Source of the DNA: Paenibacillus polymyxa
GTDB lineage: Bacteria; Bacillota; Bacilli; Paenibacillales; Paenibacillaceae
Assembly: GCF_001719045.1 (NCBI RefSeq)
Contig: NZ_CP015423.1
Location: 4,773,501-4,837,500 of the forward strand
DNA length: 64,000 nt
Direction: 5' to 3'
The notes below the pieces were generated by a model. It was not told the origin of the DNA. It saw only the letters and a program-made list of their open reading frames with translations, and ran no database searches. The position numbers were made by a program, and so were the translations under genes. How positions within the stretch are numbered: the stretch's first letter is position 1; the number at the start of each line of letters is the position of its first letter. Shown piece after piece: positions 9,698 to 18,613 of the stretch.

Positions 9698-10276
9698 ATG
9701 GGCGATATACACAGAGATAAATATGAAGCTATTTTGGACGCAGCTTACGCCGTCTTTGGCACCAAAGGCTTCTATGAAAGCAAAATTTCCGAGATTGCAG
9801 AACAAGCGGGAGTTGCCAAAGGCACAGTATACTTGTACTTTAAAAGCAAAGAGCAGCTATTTACAGCAGTCACACGTAGAGATTGCGAGCAATACCTAGC
9901 CGAAATGCAAGGTGCATTAATCAATCGTACTTTGGGAGAAGGACTGCTGCGGATGGCAAATTTGCATCTGCACTACTATTTCAAGCGTAAGCAGCACACT
10001 AAATTATTTTTTATGACCCCTAACAGTGACCCCGATCTAATGGAGTTTATGCGGGGATTTATTCAGGACTATACTGATTTGGTCAACAATAAACTGTCGT
10101 CAGAGGGTGTACAGCAGTCCGAGTTTCATGCGAAGGCATTCATTGGTATGTTGGAACGCCTAAAAATGGATATTTTATTGAATCAAGATTTCCGCGAATG
10201 TGACGTGGATCAGACGGCTGAATTAGCGGCGAACTTATTTATGCATGGCTGTAAAGCCGGAATACAAAAATCCTGA
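9698..10276 (+). CDS. TetR/AcrR-family transcriptional regulator
   Basis: A 192-residue repressor-type regulator. The N-terminal helix-turn-helix (about residues 8-52) contains AAYAVFGTKGFYESKISEI and VAKGTVYLYFKSKEQLF, classic TetR features. The rest is an all-helical ligand or dimer domain. Its target is not clear: DUF92 lies upstream on the same strand and an ABC-F ATPase gene downstream behind a terminator. Start ATG after TAAGGAGGTGCTAAG, a very strong ribosome site. Confidence 0.93.
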   Translation: MGDIHRDKYEAILDAAYAVFGTKGFYESKISEIAEQAGVAKGTVYLYFKSKEQLFTAVTRRDCEQYLAEMQGALINRTLGEGLLRMANLHLHYYFKRKQHTKLFFMTPNSDPDLMEFMRGFIQDYTDLVNNKLSSEGVQQSEFHAKAFIGMLERLKMDILLNQDFRECDVDQTAELAANLFMHGCKAGIQKS

Positions 10277-10290
10277 CACGTCTTGTTGCT

Positions 10291-10330
10291 AAAAAACCGT
10301 ACTGACTTCGTTCAGGTAACGGTTTTTTTA
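10291..10330 (+). terminator. Terminator after tetR gene
   Basis: AAAAAACCGT pairs with ACGGTTTTTT around an inner CTGA/TCAG helix, ending in a T run. Confidence 0.75.
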
Positions 10331-10399
10331 ATCATTGGCTGTGTCTGTGTTAAAATAAACAGGATGCATCACAAAATTGGGGAAGAGTAGGGAATCCGT

Positions 10400-12349
10400 A
10401 TGAATATTATGACCGTTGAACATATAACGAAAAGCTATGGCGAGAAAATGTTGTTTGAGGATGCTTCCTTTGGTATGGATGAACGTGACAAAATAGGAGT
10501 CGTCGGTGTAAATGGTACCGGTAAATCAACGTTTTTACGGGTAATTTCAGGATTAGAGCCGCCAGATGATGGCAATATTGCAGTGAACAACGATGTGCGA
10601 ATTCAGTATCTAGCACAAAATCCGGAGTTTGATCCCGAAATGAGGGTACTCCAGCATATTTTTCATGGCAACCAGCCTGAGATGAAAGCGGTCCGTGAAT
10701 ATACGGAAACCATGGAGTTGTTGGAATTAAATCCAGGTAGCGAGGAGCTTCAAAACCGTCTATTGCGAGCAAGTCAGCAAATGGATACGTTCCAGGCATG
10801 GCAGCTGGAGAGTGAGGCCAAAAATATACTTACCCGACTGGGGATCACCCAGTTTGAGTCTCCTATGGGCGTTCTATCCGGCGGGCAGCGCAAGCGGGTG
10901 GCTTTGGCGGCGGCTTTGATCCAACCCTGCGAGCTGCTCATTCTGGACGAGCCTACAAACCACATTGATAATGAGTCCGTTGAATGGTTGGAGCAATATT
11001 TGCAAAAAAGACGCTGTGCGTTGTTAATGATCACGCATGATCGCTATTTTCTGGATAGAGTTGCAAATGTCATGTTGGAGCTGGATCATGGCCGCCTTTT
11101 CCGTTATGAGGCTAACTATACCCGTTTTCTGGAGCTGAAGGCAGAACGTGAGGAGCGGGAAGCGTCTACGGAACAAAAAAGGAAGAACCTGCTGCGTAAT
11201 GAACTGGCCTGGATTCGCCGTGGAGCAAAGGCTCGTTCCACCAAGCAGAAAGCGCGTATTGACCGATATGAGCAGCTTAGGGATCAGCAACCGGAAGCTC
11301 GTTCTGGATCTGTAGATATGTCCGTCGCCTCCACACGTCTGGGTAAAAAGATCTTAGAGATCGAGCATCTGTCCAAATCGGTAGATTCTCGTAAGCTGAT
11401 ACAGGATTTGAGCTACATTGCGGTTCCTGGTGATCGTGTTGGTATCCTAGGTCCTAACGGTAGTGGGAAATCCACTCTGCTCCAAATGATTGCGCAGCAT
11501 ATAGAACCTGATTCCGGCAACGTTGTGCTGGGACCGACGGTGAAGCTTGGCTATTTTACTCAGGAACATCAGGAAATGAACGAATCATTACGTGTCATTG
11601 AATATATTAAGGAAGAAGCCGAAGTGATTCGTACAGCAGACGGTTCGACGATTACAGCTGCACAAATGCTGGAACGTTTCCTGTTCGCACCAAGCGCGCA
11701 ATGGACGGTTATTTCGAGGCTGTCCGGAGGCGAAAAACGGCGCTTGTATCTGCTTCGTGTTCTGATGTCGGCACCGAATGTGCTATTACTGGATGAACCA
11801 ACAAATGATCTGGATATTCAGACCCTTTCCGTTTTGGAAGATTATCTGGATGAATTCCCAGGCGTGGTTTTTATTGTTTCTCATGATCGCTATTTTCTGG
11901 ATCGCACAGTGGACAAAATACTGGCGTTTGAAGGGGATGGACAGGTACGAGTACATGTAGGGGACTATAGCGAGTATGCAGAATGGATCAGTAAAAATGC
12001 TCAATCTTCTGTGAATACGTCTGTCTCTACGAGTACGGCTTCCTCGAATCGCTCTTCCGCGCCTAAGTCTGCGGGTCCTTCTGATTCAGTCAAGGAGACA
12101 AGTAAAACCAAGCTCAAATTCACCTTCAAGGAACAGCGGGAATATGAGCAAATTGATGAGCTGATTGAACAAGCCGAACAGAAGTTGGCCGACATTCAGC
12201 GACAGATGGAAGAGTCTTTCAGTGATTCAGCACGACTACAGGAGCTCATGGCTGAGCAAGTGAAGGCCGAACAGCATCTGGAGCATCAAATGGAACGCTG
12301 GACCTACCTGAATGAGCTGGCCGAGCAGATTGAACAAAGTAAATCTTAA
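10400..12349 (+). CDS. ABC-F family ATPase (ribosome-associated type)
   Basis: A 649-residue soluble protein with two ABC domains and no membrane segments, as in the ABC-F translation or antibiotic-protection factors. Domain 1 has GVNGTGKST, LSGGQRKRVALA and LLILDEPTNHID; domain 2 has GPNGSGKST, LSGGEKRRLYLL and LLLDEPTNDLD. A charged linker lies between. A Ser-rich stretch (about 535-565) leads to a C-terminal coiled coil, as in Uup/YfmR-like proteins. That architecture suggests a housekeeping elongation factor rather than a dedicated resistance protein, but resistance cannot be excluded. ATG 10400 follows GGGGAAGAGTAGGG. Confidence 0.92.
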   Translation: MNIMTVEHITKSYGEKMLFEDASFGMDERDKIGVVGVNGTGKSTFLRVISGLEPPDDGNIAVNNDVRIQYLAQNPEFDPEMRVLQHIFHGNQPEMKAVREYTETMELLELNPGSEELQNRLLRASQQMDTFQAWQLESEAKNILTRLGITQFESPMGVLSGGQRKRVALAAALIQPCELLILDEPTNHIDNESVEWLEQYLQKRRCALLMITHDRYFLDRVANVMLELDHGRLFRYEANYTRFLELKAEREEREASTEQKRKNLLRNELAWIRRGAKARSTKQKARIDRYEQLRDQQPEARSGSVDMSVASTRLGKKILEIEHLSKSVDSRKLIQDLSYIAVPGDRVGILGPNGSGKSTLLQMIAQHIEPDSGNVVLGPTVKLGYFTQEHQEMNESLRVIEYIKEEAEVIRTADGSTITAAQMLERFLFAPSAQWTVISRLSGGEKRRLYLLRVLMSAPNVLLLDEPTNDLDIQTLSVLEDYLDEFPGVVFIVSHDRYFLDRTVDKILAFEGDGQVRVHVGDYSEYAEWISKNAQSSVNTSVSTSTASSNRSSAPKSAGPSDSVKETSKTKLKFTFKEQREYEQIDELIEQAEQKLADIQRQMEESFSDSARLQELMAEQVKAEQHLEHQMERWTYLNELAEQIEQSKS

Positions 12350-12357
12350 AAATACAG

Positions 12358-12396
12358 AAGCAAGTCACCATTGAGAGTGGAGGCTTGCTTTTTTTA
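12358..12396 (+). terminator. Terminator after the ABC-F gene
   Basis: AAGCAAG pairs with CTTGCTT across an irregular loop, followed by seven T. Confidence 0.65.
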
Positions 12397-12502
12397 TCGA
12401 ATTATTAATATGTTTTTCATATTAAAAGTGTGTGAATTATATATTTCTAATATTAAATTACGGTGGGTATAATGGATTGCATATGGGAGGGAGGAATTGA
12501 AA

Positions 12503-13492
12503 ATGGAATATCGTAAACTTGGAAAAAGTGGATTAATGGTAAGTGAGATCGCATTGGGAAACTGGGTCACCCACGGTGCTCAAGTGGATGATACTATAGC
12601 GCAAGCCTGTGTAAACGCTGCACTAGACTCAGGGATTACCACGTTTGATACTGCTGATGTGTATTCGGATACCATGGCGGAAACGGTTTTAGGTCATTCT
12701 TTAAAGGGAATACGCCGTGAAAGTATTGAATTATGTACTAAGGTTTTTCATCCCACAGGTACCGGACAGAATGATAAAGGGCTGTCTCGCAAACATATCA
12801 TGGAGGCCTGCCATGCTTCTCTTCGACGCCTGCAAACGGATTATATTGATGTATATTATGCACACCGTTTTGATCCAACCGTATCGCTTGAAGAAACTTT
12901 TTTGGCCTTATCCGACTTGGTGCGGCAAGGGAAGGTTTTGTATGTAGGAGTAAGCGAGTGGACAGCAGAGCAGATAAAGCAAGGAGCCGCTCTGGCTAAG
13001 GAATTAAAGGTCCCTTTCGTGGCAAGTCAGCCCCAATATTCCATGCTGTGGCGTGTCATTGAAGCTGAAGTGATTCCCGCTTGTGAGCAGGAAGGGATTG
13101 GGCAGGTGGTTTGGTCACCTCTGGCACAAGGTATTCTTTCTGGTAAATATGCAGCAGACAAGCCGTTACCCGAGGGATCACGAGCTTCTACGACAGCAGG
13201 GTCACCATTTTTCGAACGTTTGGCTGGACAATGGTTACGTAAAGAAGTCCTTTTGGCAGTAAAGAAAATTCAGCCGATTGCAGAAGAATGCGGACTGACG
13301 CTACCTCAGCTTGCAGTCGCATGGGTTTTACAAAACCCGCAAGTGTCCTCAGCTATTATCGGTGCTTCCAAGCCCGAGCAGGTTAAAGAGAACGTAAAAG
13401 CCGCGGGTGTCCGTCTAGATGAGCAGGTCATGAGACAATTGGATAGCATTTTAAATGGTATTGTTGAACGTGATCCGAGAAAAACAGGTTAA
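12503..13492 (+). CDS. Aldo/keto reductase
   Basis: A 329-residue NADPH-dependent oxidoreductase of the potassium-channel-beta-like AKR group. It opens with MEYRKLGKSGLMVSEIALG; the catalytic residues are in FDTADVYSD (Asp and Tyr), the CTKVF lysine and the DYIDVYYAHRFD histidine region. GASKPEQVKENV near the end is the cofactor-phosphate block. ATG 12503 is chosen because of GGGAGGGAGGAATTGAAA; TTG 12497 in the same frame is closer to the ribosome site and possible. Substrate unknown. The LysR gene converges on it 19 bases downstream. Confidence 0.92.
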   Translation: MEYRKLGKSGLMVSEIALGNWVTHGAQVDDTIAQACVNAALDSGITTFDTADVYSDTMAETVLGHSLKGIRRESIELCTKVFHPTGTGQNDKGLSRKHIMEACHASLRRLQTDYIDVYYAHRFDPTVSLEETFLALSDLVRQGKVLYVGVSEWTAEQIKQGAALAKELKVPFVASQPQYSMLWRVIEAEVIPACEQEGIGQVVWSPLAQGILSGKYAADKPLPEGSRASTTAGSPFFERLAGQWLRKEVLLAVKKIQPIAEECGLTLPQLAVAWVLQNPQVSSAIIGASKPEQVKENVKAAGVRLDEQVMRQLDSILNGIVERDPRKTG

Positions 13493-13511
13493 GATATACG
13501 ATCAAGGAGAT

Positions 13512-14411
13512 TTACATGTCTAACTCTTCGCTACAAGCTGTTTCTTCAACCACTTCCAGAAAATGAGTCAGAACAGTTTCGTGTGTACCTGTTTTCCATG
13601 CAGCATAAAGTGGGATGGACGGAGACTCTTCTTGAAAGGAACGAAATACGACATCACTGCGTTGAAAGACAGAAACGGAAGAGGGGACAATGGAGATACC
13701 TATACCTGCCGCTACCAAGTTAACGATCGTATACATTTGAACGGCTTCCTGTACGATTTGAGGCTGAAATCCGTGTTGTCCGCAAAAGTCCAGTATGAGG
13801 TTATGAAAAGAAGCTCCCATATGAGGCGGAGACAGGATAAAAGATTCGTCCGCTAAAGAACGTAAAGACAAGGTTGAATGGTGGGCTAACGGATGTGTTT
13901 GAGGAAGAACGGCCATGAGCGATTCGTTGGTGTAAAGACGAGAAGTGATATGTATAGATGGATCTGCACAGCGCAGGAAGCCCACGTGAACTTTGCCATC
14001 GTGTATAGCTTTCAGTTGTTGGACAGATGTCATTTCAAATAACGTAAGCTTCACATCTGGAAAACGCTCTCGGAATTTCTTCAAGGCATTAACCATCAGA
14101 CTGCCAGAGGCTGAATCTACAAAAGCGATGGATAATTGTCCGAATTTCCCCTGACTTGCAAGCTGTGTGATCTTGATGGATCTTTCCAATTGAGCAACCA
14201 CGTTTCTGGATTCTTCTAAAAATATCGCTCCTGCTGATGTAAGTCGAACTTGCCTCTTGGTTCGTTCCAAAAGCTTCACGCCAAGTTCTTCTTCAAGGCT
14301 TTGAATTTGTTGGCTCAAGGGAGGTTGGGTAATATTCAGTTTTTTCGCAGCACGGTTAAAATGCAGTTCTTCCGCTACTGCGATAAAGTAACGTAGTTTT
14401 TTCAGATCCAT
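13512..14411 (-). CDS. LysR-family transcriptional regulator
   Basis: A 299-residue regulator. The winged helix-turn-helix (residues 1-60) shows LRYFIAVAEELHFNRAAKKLNITQPPLS followed by LEEELGVKLLERTKR, and an inducer-binding domain fills the rest. It resembles the BenM/CatR-like branch. It converges on the aldo/keto reductase, so the divergent-promoter rule gives no target. ATG follows AAGGAAATCACAGCT. Confidence 0.93.
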   Translation of the reverse strand: MDLKKLRYFIAVAEELHFNRAAKKLNITQPPLSQQIQSLEEELGVKLLERTKRQVRLTSAGAIFLEESRNVVAQLERSIKITQLASQGKFGQLSIAFVDSASGSLMVNALKKFRERFPDVKLTLFEMTSVQQLKAIHDGKVHVGFLRCADPSIHITSRLYTNESLMAVLPQTHPLAHHSTLSLRSLADESFILSPPHMGASFHNLILDFCGQHGFQPQIVQEAVQMYTIVNLVAAGIGISIVPSSVSVFQRSDVVFRSFQEESPSIPLYAAWKTGTHETVLTHFLEVVEETACSEELDM

Positions 14412-14439
14412 AGCTGTGATTTCCTTTCACTAAGCCTTC

Positions 14440-14475
14440 ACCGACCTATTCTCCAGTGGAACAGGTCGGTTTTTA
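14440..14475 (+). terminator. Terminator-like hairpin facing the plus strand
   Basis: ACCGACCT (14440-14447) pairs with AGGTCGGT (14463-14470), then TTTTTAT on the plus strand. Both neighbours are minus-strand genes, so in that direction it has no T run. It may end read-through antisense RNA from the aldo/keto reductase side. Confidence 0.5.
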
Positions 14476-14484
14476 TCGTTCGCA

Positions 14485-15522
14485 TTAAACCATCACATAA
14501 GCTGCAAGCAGACGTGCAGTGTTCACCACGGCCTGCTTGTGCGTGCGCTCCATGGCATGGGAGGCGTGTACGCCAGGGCCGATCAACGCAGCACGGATGT
14601 TATTACCGGCTCTTAGTGCAGCCGAAGCGTCCGAACCGTAGTGCGGATAAATATCTACCGCATACGGAATATTCAGCTCTTTGGCCAGCTCAATCAGACG
14701 GGTCGTCATAGTATAGTCATAAGGTCCGGAGGAATCCTTGGCACAGATAGAAACATCCGTTTCCTTGCAGCTCAGATCTTCACCCATACAGCCCATGTCG
14801 ACAGCTATCATCTCACTGATTCCTTCGGGTATGTAAGCCGCTCCGTGCCCCACTTCCTCGTAGTTGGAAATGAGCAATTTAACGGTATGTCGAGGCTTCC
14901 AGTTTCCATGTACAGCAGATTCCAGTAAACCAAACAGTGCAGCTACACTAGCTTTATCATCTAGATGGCGTGACTTGATAAATCCACTTGGTGTTACGAC
15001 TGGACGCGCATCGAACGAAATAAAATCGCCCACCGCAATACCGAGCTGAAGCACGTCTTCTTTTGACCCGACAAGCTCGTCAATCCGTACCTCCATATGG
15101 CTCTCTTTGCGCTCAAAGCTTCGTGCATCATCATAGACGTGCACGGATGGATGGCTGGACAGAATAGTGCCTGTATACGTTTGTCCGCTTCGGGTATGAA
15201 TAAGGCAGTATTCGTTCTCAATGCTGTTCATCATGAAGCCGCCGACGGATGTCAGACGTAGGGTGCCTTGTGCTGTAATGGAACGCACCATTGCGCCCAA
15301 TGTATCCACATGTGCGCTCAGCGCCACCGTATGGTCCGTTTCCTGACCTTTCAGAGTCAAGATGGCACCGCCTTTTGCATTCCATTCGATTTGCACCCCG
15401 AGGCTTTCCGCTTCTTTACGAATCAGCTCCATCACATGGTGTGTATACCCACTGGGACTGGGTGTGTTCAGTAGCTGATTTAAAAAGTTCATCATATAAT
15501 CTTCATTTAATTGAATCGTCAT
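14485..15522 (-). CDS. M42-family metallopeptidase (glutamyl/deblocking aminopeptidase type)
   Basis: A 345-residue cytosolic di-zinc aminopeptidase. Ligand motifs in order are LSAHVDTLGAMV (His and Asp), SRHLDDKASVAALFG (Asp), SNYEEVGHGAA (catalytic and metal Glu), VDMGC (Asp) and a C-terminal GPGVHASHAMERTH (His). TET-type aminopeptidases of this family form large complexes that trim peptides; some were first called endoglucanases. ATG follows GGAGGAGCAACAA. It lies 13 bases from the LapA-like gene upstream, so the two are probably co-transcribed. Confidence 0.92.
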   Translation of the reverse strand: MTIQLNEDYMMNFLNQLLNTPSPSGYTHHVMELIRKEAESLGVQIEWNAKGGAILTLKGQETDHTVALSAHVDTLGAMVRSITAQGTLRLTSVGGFMMNSIENEYCLIHTRSGQTYTGTILSSHPSVHVYDDARSFERKESHMEVRIDELVGSKEDVLQLGIAVGDFISFDARPVVTPSGFIKSRHLDDKASVAALFGLLESAVHGNWKPRHTVKLLISNYEEVGHGAAYIPEGISEMIAVDMGCMGEDLSCKETDVSICAKDSSGPYDYTMTTRLIELAKELNIPYAVDIYPHYGSDASAALRAGNNIRAALIGPGVHASHAMERTHKQAVVNTARLLAAYVMV

Positions 15523-15535
15523 TTGTTGCTCCTCC

Positions 15536-15913
15536 TCATTTGGACAACCGATCAGGGTTAGAGGACGGTTGCTCTATATCTTGGTCGAATGTAGACCCTG
15601 TGCTGGAAGAACCCGTCGCGTTATAGGTCACATCCGCGTTTGCTTCCACCGTGGATGTGTGCTCTTCTTGTAGTGTATGAAGCTGAGTAGTCAGACGTTT
15701 AATCTCTCTCTGAAGCCTATATTGGCGGAAAATACCGAAAGAACCGACAATAAGTCCACCTAGAAGAGTGCAACCAAGAATAAGCAAAATCAAAGGAATG
15801 CTAACCATACTGAATAGAAGGTTCACTTGAACCGAATTCACATTAATAACAGCAAATACAGCTGTTAACAAAGCAATAACAAGAGCTGCGATCAAAGACC
15901 ATTGTGTTTTCAA
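15536..15913 (-). CDS. LapA/DUF1049-family membrane protein
   Basis: A 125-residue protein with two hydrophobic segments (about residues 5-25 and 40-65), the LapA-type FAVINVNSVQVNLLF turn between them, then a short coiled-coil-like REIKRLTTQLHTLQEE tail and a polar C-terminus. E. coli LapA (YciS) acts in lipopolysaccharide assembly; the role in a Gram-positive is not known. The start is TTG 15913, after GGGAGGAGGTGGCAT. Confidence 0.8.
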   Translation of the reverse strand: MKTQWSLIAALVIALLTAVFAVINVNSVQVNLLFSMVSIPLILLILGCTLLGGLIVGSFGIFRQYRLQREIKRLTTQLHTLQEEHTSTVEANADVTYNATGSSSTGSTFDQDIEQPSSNPDRLSK

Positions 15914-15937
15914 AATGCCACCTCCTCCCGTTACATT

Positions 15938-15973
15938 ATAAAATCCCTTGCCCGCCATGGACAAGGGATTTAT
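15938..15973 (-). terminator. Terminator after pepF
   Basis: AAATCCCTTG (15941-15950) pairs with CAAGGGATTT; the minus-strand side continues into TTTTAT. Confidence 0.75.
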
Positions 15974-16014
15974 CCGTGCATTATTTCAATGCTGGATTTT
16001 AAGTGCGCACGGTT

Positions 16015-17811
16015 TTACTTTCCTTCAGTTAGCTTTTCCATTTCTGTAATGACTTCTTCGAATACGCTCATCGCTTCGCGGATCGGCTGCGGAGAGGACA
16101 TGTCAACGCCAGCTTTTTTCAAAATATTGATTGAATAATCACTGCCACCGCTCTTCAAGAAGCCCAAGTAACGGTCAACGGCTGGCTGGCCTTCTTCCAG
16201 AATCTGTTTCGAGAAACTGGTTGCTGCCGAGAAGCCAGTAGCATACTTGTAGACGTAAAAACTGTTATAAAAATGAGGGATCCGTGCCCATTCCATTTCA
16301 ATGTCTTTGTCTACCTTCATACCAGGCCCGTGATATTTCACATTCAGATCATAGTAAATCTCTGATAAGAGCTGCGGTGTAAGGGATTCCCCCTGTTCAG
16401 CGCGTTCATGTACAATTTTCTCAAATTCCGCAAACATGGTTTGACGGAATACCGTTGTGCGGAATTGATCTGCATAGTAGGTGAGAAGGTACATTTTCTC
16501 TTTCGGATCGGTTGATTTGTTCAGCAGGTAGTCCATTAGCAACGCTTCATTGGTTGTGGATGCCACTTCAGCCAGGAAAATGGTGTACTGTGCATCTCTA
16601 TACTTCAATGCGTTGTCTGAATAGTACGAATGCAACGCATGCCCCATTTCATGAGCAAGTGTGAACATGCTGTTCAGGTTATCTTTATGGTTCAGCAGCA
16701 CATATGGGTGGGTACCATAAGCTCCCCAACTGTATGCACCAGTACGTTTGTTTTCGTTTTCGTATACATCAATCCAGCGCTCATCATAGCCTTTTTGCAA
16801 CGAAGCCAGATAGTCTGCGCCCAGTGGCTTAAGGCCTTCCTTTGTTTGCTTTTTGGCGTCTTCATACGTAATGTCCATCTTGTATTCGTCCACAAGTGGA
16901 GCGAACAAATCATACATATGGAGCTCATCCACACCTAACAACTTTTTACGCAGCTTGATGTAGCGATGGAGCAGGGGCAAGCTTTCATGAATGGTATCAA
17001 TGAGATTCGTATACACTTCCTTCGGAATATTGTCACCGTACAGTGACATTTCCAGTACAGAAGGGTATTTGCGAACACGAGAATAAAAAATATTTTTGTT
17101 TACATTGGCACTTAGTGTAGAAGCAATTGTATTTTTATTTTTGGCATATGTGTCATATACCGCTTTAAAAGCACGTTCGCGAACTTCGCGGTGCGGACTT
17201 TCGAGGAATTGAATGTAGCTGCCATGAGTCAGCTCAACCTCTTTGCCGTTTTCATCCTTGATTTTTGGAAACTTCAGATCGGCATTGTTGAGCATGCCAA
17301 AAATCGTTTGCGGGGCTTGAGCCAGATTGCCAACCTGAGCGAGCAACGCTTCTTCTGTCTTGCCCAGAATATGTGCTTTTTCCCGCTTCATTTCTTGAAG
17401 TGTAAACCGATAATCTGCAAGCTTCGGATCTTCAATGAAGGCATCGAGCTGATGATCCGGCAATGCCAAAATTTCAGGCGTCACGAAAGAAAGAGACTCG
17501 CTAACCTCAACGCCTAATTTTTTGGCTTTTTGCGAAAGACCCTGGTATGTAGGTTCAGCTGTATCCTCATCATGATGCAGATGTGCGTACACATATACAC
17601 GCTCGGTTTTAAGCGACAATTCATCTTCCAATTTAAAGCAGCTGCCAATCGACTCTGCTGAATTGAGCTTGCCTTGGAATTGTTCAGCCTTTTTGGCTAG
17701 TTGTTTGACTTCTTCGTATTCTTGATCCCATGCTTTGCGGTTGGGAAACAAATCTTCCAGTTTCCATGTATTTTCCACTGGCGCATTAGCGCGTTTTACA
17801 ATTTCACTCAT
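16015..17811 (-). CDS. pepF: Oligoendopeptidase F (M3 family)
   Basis: Zinc endopeptidase that cuts short peptides. The 598 residues from ATG 17811 match the usual size of about 600. The zinc site is HEMGH at residues 387-391 within FTLAHEMGHALHSYYSD, and the N-terminal helical domain shows TWKLEDLFPN. ATG 17811 follows AGAGGAGGCTCTCC. The same frame is open to ATG 17934, preceded by TAAGGAGGATCTGCC; that form would gain 41 residues beginning MHPVKPLALLLTVSVAVSS and look like a signal peptide. Family members are normally cytosolic, so I list the short form. A terminator follows the stop. Confidence 0.93.
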   Translation of the reverse strand: MSEIVKRANAPVENTWKLEDLFPNRKAWDQEYEEVKQLAKKAEQFQGKLNSAESIGSCFKLEDELSLKTERVYVYAHLHHDEDTAEPTYQGLSQKAKKLGVEVSESLSFVTPEILALPDHQLDAFIEDPKLADYRFTLQEMKREKAHILGKTEEALLAQVGNLAQAPQTIFGMLNNADLKFPKIKDENGKEVELTHGSYIQFLESPHREVRERAFKAVYDTYAKNKNTIASTLSANVNKNIFYSRVRKYPSVLEMSLYGDNIPKEVYTNLIDTIHESLPLLHRYIKLRKKLLGVDELHMYDLFAPLVDEYKMDITYEDAKKQTKEGLKPLGADYLASLQKGYDERWIDVYENENKRTGAYSWGAYGTHPYVLLNHKDNLNSMFTLAHEMGHALHSYYSDNALKYRDAQYTIFLAEVASTTNEALLMDYLLNKSTDPKEKMYLLTYYADQFRTTVFRQTMFAEFEKIVHERAEQGESLTPQLLSEIYYDLNVKYHGPGMKVDKDIEMEWARIPHFYNSFYVYKYATGFSAATSFSKQILEEGQPAVDRYLGFLKSGGSDYSINILKKAGVDMSSPQPIREAMSVFEEVITEMEKLTEGK

Positions 17812-18010
17812 GGAGAGCCTCCTCTGATCGAACGTAATGTGGGGTAGGGCTGCGGCAGTAAGGGACGGATGCCAAAACGAAGAAACCGCCACGCTTACCG
17901 TAAGCAGCAGGGCAAGAGGTTTTACAGGATGCATGTAACGGCAGATCCTCCTTATACCATGGCTTATTATGCCATAGTATGACCTCTTACGCCCGAAAGT
18001 ATAATTTTCC

Positions 18011-18199
18011 TTACTGTGGGTTGGAACCTATATTTAATAAGCTGTATACAATGAGATAAAAGGCAAGGCAAACCATGATTACAGCAGTGAGGGCCATCCA
18101 CTTTTTGAGAGGAGTCGGTATCGTATCACGCTTCATGATCAGCACTCCGCCCAGCGTAAAGGCCAGAATAATGAAGATGAGATAGCTGTTGGACACCAT
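18011..18199 (-). CDS. Small membrane protein of unknown function (62 aa)
   Basis: Two hydrophobic segments (about residues 5-22 and 35-56) separated by a basic loop with MKRDTIPTPLKKW, and a short polar tail. I do not recognise the family. It follows the 77-residue gene below by 7 bases on the same strand and probably shares its transcript. Real-gene status is supported by position and membrane-protein pattern only. Confidence 0.6.
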   Translation of the reverse strand: MVSNSYLIFIILAFTLGGVLIMKRDTIPTPLKKWMALTAVIMVCLAFYLIVYSLLNIGSNPQ

Positions 18200-18206
18200 G
18201 AATAGG

Positions 18207-18440
18207 CTAGACCTGTTTGAAAGCGTTCATGATCCGCTGCCACTCTTCCTCATTATCTTGAAAGGACTGCTTGGGAAACCGATTTTGAGCCCAATGCATT
18301 AGCGCCGGACGGCTTAAAAACGTGTGGGCTTCCTCGCCCCAATCATCGGATATTTCCCGTAGAACGATGTAACGGCCCTGCACCTCGACAGTCATCATGT
18401 TCCAATTGTCTTTTTTGTATATTTCGTGTTTTTTCATCAT
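18207..18440 (-). CDS. Hypothetical protein (77 aa)
   Basis: A small soluble-looking protein with the core WNMMTVEVQGRYIVLREIS, possibly a beta-rich fold, then an acidic and helical end. I do not recognise it. ATG 18440 is chosen because it stands 8 bases from GGAG; an ATG two codons earlier is too close. It is divergent from the cold-shock gene, whose promoter begins about 100 bases away. The frame runs open further upstream, but the residues there are Cys-rich and unlike a protein start. Confidence 0.55.
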   Translation of the reverse strand: MMKKHEIYKKDNWNMMTVEVQGRYIVLREISDDWGEEAHTFLSRPALMHWAQNRFPKQSFQDNEEEWQRIMNAFKQV

Positions 18441-18539
18441 ATGCATGTCTCCGATTTTATAGATGTTTTGGTTCATGATACCGCAGTTTCCGCCGCAAAA
18501 GCAAATCATTCCAGCCCGAAAAACCCGGAAAAACATCAA

Positions 18540-18568
18540 TTGCATTGTGAAAAAGCATGAAGTATAAT
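18540..18568 (+). promoter_or_regulatory. Promoter of the cold-shock gene
   Basis: TTGCAT (18540-18545), 17-base spacer, perfect TATAAT (18563-18568). RNA would start near 18575. Confidence 0.65.
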
Positions 18569-18577
18569 ATGGATATT

Positions 18578-18600
18578 CGCCATAGATGGCGGTATTTTTA
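18578..18600 (+). promoter_or_regulatory. Hairpin in the cold-shock gene leader
   Basis: CGCCATAGATGGCG is a perfect 14-base palindrome (stem CGCCA/TGGCG, loop TAGA) at the very 5' end of the predicted RNA, followed by TATTTTT and then the GGAGG site. Confidence 0.5.
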
Positions 18601-18613
18601 GGAGGTTGTTCAC

